Shown here piece after piece: positions 58,159-64,000 of a DNA stretch of 64,000 bases. The DNA lies in the NCBI GenBank assembly GCA_013306675.1, contig JABLUY010000011.1, positions 1-64,000 of the forward strand, read 5' to 3'. Made by a program: the position numbers and the translations under genes. Position 1 is the stretch's first letter. Every line of letters begins with the position of its first letter. The notes beneath the pieces were generated by a model. That model did no database searches. It saw only the letters and a program-made list of their open reading frames with translations, and had not been told where the DNA came from. The stretch comes from Thraustochytrium sp. TN22. Its lineage: Eukaryota > Sar > Bigyra > Thraustochytrida > Thraustochytriidae.

Positions 58159-58965
58159 ATGGCGTCTGCCACGACGGAAATGGTGCTGCAGCGCGCCGGC
58201 GTCAGCCGGGTGGGCGACGCGCGGCGGGCGAGCCTTGAGGGCCTCGCGCTCGGCTCCGTCGGTGAGCTAGCGCAGTGCAAGGCGCTCGAGGACTTGAGCC
58301 TGGCGAACAACAAGCTGACTACGCTACAGGGGCTGGGTTACCTCACGCGCGTACGTCGGCTTGACGTGTCCAACAATCAGCTGTGCAACTTGGCTGGCGT
58401 GGAAGGCCTCACAGCTCTGCGGGAGCTCTACGTGGAGGGCAACGCGATCGAGTCCTGGGAGCGCGACGTGCGGCCCTACCTGCTGGACTTGCCACACCTG
58501 CGCGTGGTGCATTTTAAAGCGCGCACTGGTTCGCACCCAAATCCTCTGTGTGCTGCCAAGGAGTACCCTGCCGTAGTGCTGCGATCGTTTGCGTACATTG
58601 AGGTGGTCGATGGCGATCGGCTCAGGCTACAGCACGAGGCGGCAAATGAGGTGACGCAGCCGCTCCTTATCGGGGAGGAGGCCTACGAGCTGCCGGAACC
58701 GCGTCCGTGGGCCCTGGAACTCTCGAGTCCTTTTCAGGAGGACCTCCTTGATGACGCGCTTCCCGGGGCCTTTTGCTCGTCTCAGGCAGAGTGCGCCTCG
58801 CTCCTCGTGGAGGCCGACCGCCGCCTCGAGCAGCAGAGCCTGCACCGCCGTGCATTGGCGGGCGAGAAGACGCCCAAAGCTTCGCCACGGGGCAAATCAG
58901 GCGGTCGCTCGCGTCACGGCGTTGCCAGAAGCAAAGGCACGAACAACTTGAAGGGTAATGTATAA
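58159..58965 (+). CDS. Small leucine-rich-repeat protein
   Basis: A 268-residue protein with about four LRRs of the SDS22/ciliary type: LEDLSLANNKLTTLQGLGYL, VRRLDVSNNQLCNLAGVEGL and LRELYVEGNAI. A cap follows (NPLCAAKEYPAVVLRSFAYI, then VVDGDRL). The C-terminal third is disordered, ending in a basic KTPKASPRGKSGG-type tail. Such small LRR proteins are often ciliary or act as phosphatase or tubulin-cofactor adaptors; a flagellar role would fit DNAAF1 elsewhere in the window but is inference. The ATG at 58159 starts MASATTEMVL (GAACGATGG). It converges with the CCCH-EEP gene; the stops are only 51 bases apart, so the transcripts probably overlap. Confidence 0.85.
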   Translation: MASATTEMVLQRAGVSRVGDARRASLEGLALGSVGELAQCKALEDLSLANNKLTTLQGLGYLTRVRRLDVSNNQLCNLAGVEGLTALRELYVEGNAIESWERDVRPYLLDLPHLRVVHFKARTGSHPNPLCAAKEYPAVVLRSFAYIEVVDGDRLRLQHEAANEVTQPLLIGEEAYELPEPRPWALELSSPFQEDLLDDALPGAFCSSQAECASLLVEADRRLEQQSLHRRALAGEKTPKASPRGKSGGRSRHGVARSKGTNNLKGNV

Positions 58966-59016
58966 AAGAAGAGGTGAAGCTGGAAACACTGCAGTAGTAC
59001 GAGACTCTAATTCTAG

Positions 59017-60546
59017 TTATTTGGAGGCTCCATCTTCAAAACAAAGGCGCGCGCAAAGGCTCATGTGATCCGAGCTCCAGTCCATAGAGGGCACGCCCCG
59101 GCCATAGGCGCGGACGTTGGGCATCGCGAGGATTGCCGCGGTAGCGAGGCCGGCGTCGTGGAGAATGTAGTCCACCGTGCCCTTGAAGTTGTCGTGGTAG
59201 GTCGTGTAGGCAGGCTCGCCGGTGGAGCGGAAATTTGGCTCCAGGGCGTAGGCGCTCTGGAGCGGGCCGAGCCCGGTGTCAACGGTGTCGGGCACGGAGC
59301 CGTAGGAGTCAAAGCGATGCTTTTTGAGGTTCCTGTCCGCCCCAGGGGCGCCGACCCTCTCATCCACCTCCTCCTCGTCGTCATCGTCGTTCTCATCTTC
59401 GTCGTTGCCGACGGCCTCTTCGCGCGCGAAGGTCTCAATGACGTGGTCCGCCGCGTCGGCGACCCTGGCGGAAGCCACGGGCGGGCTGCGGTAGCGGCCG
59501 GAAAACGTCCCCGCGAATCCATGCGGGCCGTTCATGTGTGCACGGTGCTGGCCCTCGCGACGGCAGGCGGCAATGACGAGGCCCTGGCCGCTGAGGTGGC
59601 CTGGGCGGTGGTGGTGCACGCGCTCCAGGCGGCCGGTGCGGAGCAGCTCATAGATGGCGGACTTGGGTGTGGAGTTGAAGTCGCCGCAAAGGCATAGAGC
59701 GGCCCCCGGGTGGCGCGCGCGCAGGTCGTTGAGCCTTGCGGCGAGTACCTGGATCTGCGCAATCTTGACGTCGCCTCTTCGAGGGTTGAAAAGCAAGTGC
59801 GTGGTACAGACGATAAGGCGCCGCGCCGCGGCCGTCTCTGCGCGAGGGCGCAGCACGAGCGCAAGTCCGACGTTGTCACGGTCCAGCGTTGGATGGCCTT
59901 CGACAAAGAACTCAATGGGGCACTCTTCGAGCAACTCGAAGGCGGACTCCCGGAACCAGACGGCGCAACCATCGGCCTTGTCGCGCGTGCGCTTCTTAAA
60001 TCGGCCCTGGAAGCCTTGTGGCTTCAGCGATGCGTTGAAGGAGCTCTCAAAGTGCATGTCGTCCACCTCCTGGAGGCAGATCAGGTCCGCTTGCACGTCG
60101 AGCAAGATGTGCTTGAGCAGGCGCGGCGCACGGTAGGACCATTCGAGCAGCTTGGCATCGGTACTGGGGTAGTGCTCTTGGTTCACGAGGCCGTCGGCGA
60201 GCACGTTGAAGCTGAGCAGCGTGAAGGCGTCCTGCGCGCCGTTGCGCAGCGTCACCCACGGGCGCAGGCCTTTGGCCAGCTCCGCGCCGGGCGCCGTCGC
60301 GCCTCGACCTCCGCCGCCGCCGCCGCCGCCGCCGCTGCGAATGCCATGGAAGCCTCCGCCGCGGCCGCGGCCGCGGCCGCCCTGGCCCCGCCCACGGCCC
60401 CCGCGCGCCTGCTGGCGGCCCTGGAAGTGGTTGTGCTGCGCCGAGGAGGTGGTGGCGCCGGCGATGGCGGCCGCCGCGTCGTGGCTGAAGCGGCACGAGC
60501 TGCCGAAGCGGCACGAGCCCGTCGCGGCGAAGTTCCTGCACAGCAT
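59017..60546 (-). CDS. CCCH zinc finger fused to an ANGEL/CCR4-type EEP nuclease or phosphatase
   Basis: A 509-residue protein. Residues 3-22 are a perfect C-x8-C-x5-C-x3-H zinc finger ([20 protein letters not shown]), an RNA-binding type. A Gly/Arg-rich RGG region follows (45-82). From about 107 an endonuclease/exonuclease/phosphatase domain starts [18 protein letters not shown], with catalytic E160 in ICLQEVD, H250 in [20 protein letters not shown] (D289, N291), [10 protein letters not shown] and the final SSDH (D493, H494). This order matches the ANGEL/nocturnin/CCR4 group, which removes poly(A) tails or 2',3'-cyclic phosphates. An acidic insert (about 390-420) separates the last two blocks. 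The finger and RGG region probably select RNA targets. The ATG at 60546 begins with the finger. Confidence 0.92.
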   Translation of the reverse strand: MLCRNFAATGSCRFGSSCRFSHDAAAAIAGATTSSAQHNHFQGRQQARGGRGRGQGGRGRGRGGGFHGIRSGGGGGGGGGRGATAPGAELAKGLRPWVTLRNGAQDAFTLLSFNVLADGLVNQEHYPSTDAKLLEWSYRAPRLLKHILLDVQADLICLQEVDDMHFESSFNASLKPQGFQGRFKKRTRDKADGCAVWFRESAFELLEECPIEFFVEGHPTLDRDNVGLALVLRPRAETAAARRLIVCTTHLLFNPRRGDVKIAQIQVLAARLNDLRARHPGAALCLCGDFNSTPKSAIYELLRTGRLERVHHHRPGHLSGQGLVIAACRREGQHRAHMNGPHGFAGTFSGRYRSPPVASARVADAADHVIETFAREEAVGNDEDENDDDDEEEVDERVGAPGADRNLKKHRFDSYGSVPDTVDTGLGPLQSAYALEPNFRSTGEPAYTTYHDNFKGTVDYILHDAGLATAAILAMPNVRAYGRGVPSMDWSSDHMSLCARLCFEDGASK

Positions 60547-60646
60547 GCCGCCGCCCTGCTCGCCCCGGCGGCGGCGGCGGCGGCAGCGGCAGCGGCGGCG
60601 GCGGCGGCGGCGGTGGGCGCCGCGGCCGAGCGCAGGGGCGGCCAAG
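60547..60646. promoter_or_regulatory. 100-base bidirectional start region
   Basis: Only 100 bases separate the ATGs of the CCCH-EEP gene (minus) and U1-C (plus). The stretch is CGG/GCA triplet-rich with no TATA box. It must contain both 5' leaders and at least part of both promoters, unless one promoter lies inside the other gene. Confidence 0.7.
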
Positions 60647-60987
60647 ATGCCGCGTTTCTACTGCGACTACTGCGACATGTACCTGACGCACGACTCCATG
60701 CACGGGCGCCGGCAGCACCGACTGGGCTGGAAGCACCGGCAGAACTTCGGTGCCTTTTACGAGCATATGTATCAGAAACAGCAAGAGGAGGAGCAGGCCA
60801 AGCTTATGCAGGAGCGTATGGCGCAGGCACAGCAGCAGCAGCAGCAGCAGCAGCCTTACATGGGTGTACCCATGCCCATGGGCATGCCGCCGCCCATGGG
60901 CATGCCGCCGCCCATGGGTATGCCACCGCCCATGGGCATGCCACCGCCTATGGGTATGCCGCCTCCTATGGGCATGCCACCGCCCTT

Positions 60988-61037
<50 letters not shown>

Positions 61038-61063
61038 CGCAACAACAAAAGAACCAAGAGTGA
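60647..61063 (+). CDS. SNRPC: U1 small nuclear ribonucleoprotein C
   Basis: A 138-residue U1-C protein. The N-terminus [20 protein letters not shown] is the family signature, with a C2H2 zinc finger formed by C6, C9, H24 and H30 (QHRLGWKH). U1-C stabilises pairing of U1 snRNA with 5' splice sites. The helix after the finger ([20 protein letters not shown]) leads to a Gln run, six or so MGMPPP repeats and a second Gln-rich run, typical of U1-C tails. The start (AAGATGC) is fixed by homology. The protein shows that the organism splices pre-mRNA, although I see no intron in any gene of this window. Confidence 0.97.
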
Positions 61064-61235
61064 GAGGGCTTATTGTGAGCCCGGCCCATGGACTGATTGA
61101 CCTTTGCTTCACGTAACGTTATACATTAGCTTTGCAACCTTCGTGCAGCCGTGAGCGCTTCTCGACTCCAAGCGCTTCGTGGTGGTAGGCGCTCCTTCGC
61201 CTGGCTACATTCGTGGATCTTGCGTACCATAGCCT

Positions 61236-62192
61236 TTAGCTGTCCATGATCTTGTGCGCGGCGGCAACCAAGGCGTCGGACTTGGCAACGGTGAGGTTCA
61301 TATAGGTGGTGGGCATGTAGGCAGAGAGGTAGGTGAGGGCCCTCTCGCGCGCACTGCCAAAAGTCCAAATTTCATGGAGGTTGTTGGAGACGCCGGCGAG
61401 CATGTATGCGGCGCAACGCTCGACGGCCATGCCGTTATCGATGTTGGCGTCATCCTTGCCGAAGGTCTTATCGGCACTGGAGGTCACGGAATTGCGCGCC
61501 ACGGCCGTCTGTACGCTGCCAGGGCAGACGTTGGTGACGTGCACGTTGTGGTGGTGGACCTCGAGGCGCAGCGCGTTGAAGTGGCCGATGATGGCGAACT
61601 TGGCGGCCGAGTAGGCCGTGCGCATGGGAACGCCCATCTTGCCGGCCAGCGAGCTGGTGTTGACGATGTGGCCGAAGCGGCGCTCGATCATGCCGGGCAG
61701 CACGAGCTTTGCCAGCTTGATGTGAGAGAGCGCGTCCACGGTCATGACTCGCATGTCGACGCTAAAGTCCGCATTCTCTGCGAAGCAGCGCGTCGAGATG
61801 CCGCCATTGTTGAAGAGCATGTCCACGCGGCCAAAGGCCGCCAGCGCGTTCTTGGCCACGCCGTCCAGGCTGTCCAGGTCGGCCAGGTCGCAGACCACCA
61901 CGGCGGCCTCGCAGTCAAGCTCCGCCGCGAGCTTGTCGAGCGGCTCGCGGCGTCGCGACGACAGCACGAGCTTGACGCCGACGCCCAGCTTGCTCAGCTG
62001 CCTCGCCAGCTCCTCGCCGATGCCGGAGCTCGCGCCGGTGATCCAGACAACCTTGTCGCGGTAGTACTCGGGCTTGCAGCGCGACGACCACGTCAGGCAG
62101 TCAGCGTCCAGCGTCGCCGTCAGCAGCACGCGTGCGGCCGCGAGGGCGCCCACTGCCGCCGCGCCCAGCGCCAGCCCGCGTGTTGCGCTCAT
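61236..62192 (-). CDS. Short-chain dehydrogenase/reductase, DHRS7-like, membrane-anchored
   Basis: A 318-residue classical SDR. A hydrophobic N-terminal segment (GLALGAAAVGALAAARVLL, about 6-24) should anchor it in the ER membrane. The cofactor motif TGASSGIG follows VVWI; an NNGG variant of the NNAG motif lies in DMLFNNGGIS; catalytic Ser and Y-x-x-x-K are in NTSSLAGKMG and AYSAAK; CPGSVQT follows. The order and the IEERRFGHIVNTSS-like stretch fit the DHRS7/DHRS7B group, which reduces steroids, retinoids or acyl-dihydroxyacetone phosphate, so the substrate is open. The C-terminus has a further hydrophobic, Tyr-rich stretch (YLSAYMPTTYMNL). The ATG at 62192 begins MSATRGLALG. It converges with U1-C. 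Confidence 0.92.
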   Translation of the reverse strand: MSATRGLALGAAAVGALAAARVLLTATLDADCLTWSSRCKPEYYRDKVVWITGASSGIGEELARQLSKLGVGVKLVLSSRRREPLDKLAAELDCEAAVVVCDLADLDSLDGVAKNALAAFGRVDMLFNNGGISTRCFAENADFSVDMRVMTVDALSHIKLAKLVLPGMIERRFGHIVNTSSLAGKMGVPMRTAYSAAKFAIIGHFNALRLEVHHHNVHVTNVCPGSVQTAVARNSVTSSADKTFGKDDANIDNGMAVERCAAYMLAGVSNNLHEIWTFGSARERALTYLSAYMPTTYMNLTVAKSDALVAAAHKIMDS

Positions 62193-62877
62193 CTCGAACG
62201 CGCTCAGGAAGCTGTCTTCGTCCGCCGCTCCGCAGTGCTCGCCGGCCTCCACGCTCGCGACGCCCGCCAGAAGCGTGTATGCAGGCGTCCGTCAGGCCGC
62301 CCGCGCCGCGCAGGACGAGCTCTCATGGTCGGACGCGGGCCCGTCTCTTCTCTCGATAGCGGTTCTTGGTCTCACAGTCACCCACTTGGTGAGCCCAGAT
62401 GGCAGCCACTTGGGTTCCGGCTGCTCACGAGGCGACGCGGGCGGAACTTGCCAACCAACTTGAAGCGAAGCGCACGGGCAGTGACGCTCGGTTTAGGCCC
62501 ACGCGGTGCAACCTCGTCGGCCATGGCCACCACTCACTCACTCGTCCGCTCTCGCGACAGCTGGGGGTCCAGCTGAGGCTACTCGCAGCTAAGTTAGATG
62601 GTACTGCCAGCTCCTCTTCATCATCCGTCTACTCCCGTGTGCTTGCCATTTTCCTTTGGCGATGGGTGCACCGTTGTCGGCCACCGTTCACTCGCCTGCT
62701 CGTACAACAGCAGCTCGGGTCCAGCAAGGCGAGCGGAGACTACTCGCAGCTATACTCTTCAACATCCGTCTGCTCGCGTGTGCCGCTTGCTTTTACTGTT
62801 AGGCCTTAGTTACGTCGCTTTTCATCAGTGAAGCCGCAGCAGCAGCCGTGGCACGCAGCTTTGCATGGCATGGTCAG
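62193..62877. other. Intergenic region between the SDR and the membrane protein
   Basis: 685 bases without a supported gene. It holds the SDR promoter and the 3' flank of the membrane protein. An imperfect duplication is visible: GCTACTCGCAGCTAAGTTAG.. near 62577 versus GACTACTCGCAGCTATACTC near 62739, each followed by TTCA-x-CATCCGTCTACTC-like sequence. Confidence 0.5.
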
Positions 62878-63810
62878 TCAGTCGCGCTTGGCCTTGAGAG
62901 GAGCAGGACCAGAGAGCGCCGCGAACACAACGCCCAAGAGGAGGACGCCTGCACAGACGCCGTGGTACATGAAGCCGGTGTGGAGCATGTCCAGCAGGGC
63001 GAGGCGGGCGTCGTCCGCGGCGTCCGGGAGAGCGGTGAGGCCAGAGTGCACCCTGAAGTCGATTGCGCCAATGCCGGCGTGCAGCGCAAAAGTGAGCAGA
63101 AGCGCCACGGTGGTGGGCTTGAGCATGTGCAGGAGCGCACAAGCTGTGAGCACCTGAACGCTGCAGACGGTGTGCTCGAGGTGAAAGAAGTGGGCGCCAA
63201 GTGGCGTGAGCACAGCCGTGGGCTCGAACCCCGGTTTCTCCGCGTCGGTGGCTGCGGCCATGCGCTCAAAGTACGCCTCCGGGCCGATGAGCGCAAAAAA
63301 GGTGATGCTCGCCTTGAGCAGGATGAGCACGTAGAGCACGAGCGAAGCGATGTTGGAGCTGGAGCGGCGCAGACCCTCCTGCTTGGCGCCCGCGAAGAGG
63401 AGCCCGACGAAGTTGGCTGCAAGGAGGCGATGGTTGATGCGCTCGCCAATATCTAGGCCCTGGCGGTGCGTCGGCGCCAGCGCGTCCGACGCCAGCATCG
63501 GCGCGGCGTCGCGCGAGACCGTCAGCATGACCGCCATGTGTGGAATGAGCATGGTCATGTACCCGAGCTTGGTGTCGCCTAGCGCCAGCAGAGTAAGCCC
63601 CAGCACGAGCTCCGCCAGACCTGTTGAGCGCACCACGTGCTGCAAGAACAGCGCCCCGCTCGCATCCTGCGCCAGGTACCCTTCCGCGGCGCGCCCGAAG
63701 ACGCGCTCCTCCAGGTACTCGTATCCAAGCAGCTGGAATCCGCCGTGCGCCACCTTGACGGCCGCCAGCGCAAAGAAGATGAGCTTGCTCGCCACCACGC
63801 GCGGGCCCAT
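62878..63810 (-). CDS. Polytopic membrane protein with internal duplication (unrecognised)
   Basis: A 310-residue protein with about eight hydrophobic segments and no recognised family. The two halves look related: SKLIFFALAAVKVAHGGFQL then GYEYLEERV (8-36) resembles SLVLYVLILLKASITFFALI then GPEAYFERM (about 155-185). In both, segments of similar length follow, and each half ends in a Gly-rich helix (NFVGLLFAG; GVCAGVLLLGVVFA). A (4+4) helix duplication is therefore likely. Charged residues lie mainly in two loops (THRQGLDIGERINHR; HSGLTALPDAADDARL). A transporter or membrane enzyme is possible. The ATG at 63810 starts MGPRVVASKL. The short basic tail LKAKRD could be an ER-retrieval-like signal, which is speculative. 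Confidence 0.75.
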   Translation of the reverse strand: MGPRVVASKLIFFALAAVKVAHGGFQLLGYEYLEERVFGRAAEGYLAQDASGALFLQHVVRSTGLAELVLGLTLLALGDTKLGYMTMLIPHMAVMLTVSRDAAPMLASDALAPTHRQGLDIGERINHRLLAANFVGLLFAGAKQEGLRRSSSNIASLVLYVLILLKASITFFALIGPEAYFERMAAATDAEKPGFEPTAVLTPLGAHFFHLEHTVCSVQVLTACALLHMLKPTTVALLLTFALHAGIGAIDFRVHSGLTALPDAADDARLALLDMLHTGFMYHGVCAGVLLLGVVFAALSGPAPLKAKRD

Positions 63811-64000
63811 GCTGCCGGCCTTGTCGTGCCTTGCCTTGCCTTGCCTTGCCTTGCTTTGCCTTGCCTTGTCTTGCCCTCCTTTGCGCCGCCCAGCCCGGCC
63901 CCGCCGCCCTGCAGCGCCACGCGCGTGCGTGCGAACGGCTTCTGCGACTCGCCGGGTCCGAGTCGGCGAGCCGAGTCTTCTTCTGTTTCTTTCACGTCAT
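63811..64000. other. Right-edge 5' flank of the membrane protein gene
   Basis: 190 bases containing a (TTGCC)n repeat and GC-rich sequence. No gene start is visible before the window ends. Confidence 0.5.
63826..63873 (+). repeat. (TTGCC)n pentamer array
   Basis: About nine pentamer units with a few substitutions, starting 15 bases upstream of the membrane protein ATG, hence probably in its 5' leader. Confidence 0.9.

Noticed and set aside
63205-63225. tRNA B-box-like GGGTTCGAGCCC (minus strand)
   Set aside because: It lies inside the coding frame of the membrane protein, encoding PGFEPT, with no matching A box or cloverleaf around it.

Overview
The window looks like a piece of a nuclear chromosome from a GC-rich, flagellated, intron-poor protist. 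It carries eukaryotic marker genes (XPB/ERCC3 of TFIIH, fibrillarin, WAPL, U1-C, an RBBP4/MSI1-type WD40 protein, Cgr1/CCDC86) and a dynein-arm assembly factor (DNAAF1), which implies motile cilia. All 24 gene models read as single uninterrupted frames, most with a Kozak-like ATG. A labyrinthulomycete (thraustochytrid-like) stramenopile would fit, but nothing here proves the lineage.

Layout. 1-17 kb is compact, and strands alternate so that genes form divergent and convergent pairs: CRAL-TRIO/EDR2 lipid-binding protein (-), DNAAF1 (+), a TauD-dioxygenase/aldo-keto-reductase fusion (-), XPB (+), a SMYD-like SET protein (-), a double-GYF protein (+) and WAPL with a C-terminal PIP box (-). 17-47 kb is looser. 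Non-coding gaps reach 1-3.4 kb and are full of short tandem repeats. They surround three large paralogues of an unrecognised family (17495-20005 -, 23089-25338 -, 36528-39158 +), and a fourth relative lies at 43781-46897 (+). In the fourth, the same type of domain is joined to three C-terminal TM2 membrane modules. Interspersed are a PCMT-like methyltransferase, Cgr1, a small repeat protein, fibrillarin and an ABCG transporter. 47-64 kb is compact again: a 1,655-residue fusion of five copies of an unrecognised Cys-rich domain to an RBBP4/MSI1 propeller, an EF-hand-like protein, a long coiled coil, an LRR protein, a CCCH zinc-finger/ANGEL-type EEP enzyme sharing a 100 bp intergenic start region with U1-C, an SDR, and a polytopic membrane protein with an apparent internal duplication.

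The genes do not form an obvious pathway. The strongest candidates for undescribed biology are (1) the four-member family with a Cys-rich, basic-ended domain, possibly transcription factors, one apparently membrane-tethered, and (2) the five-repeat domain grafted onto a histone-binding WD40 protein. The TauD-AKR fusion and the PIP box on WAPL are the next most informative.
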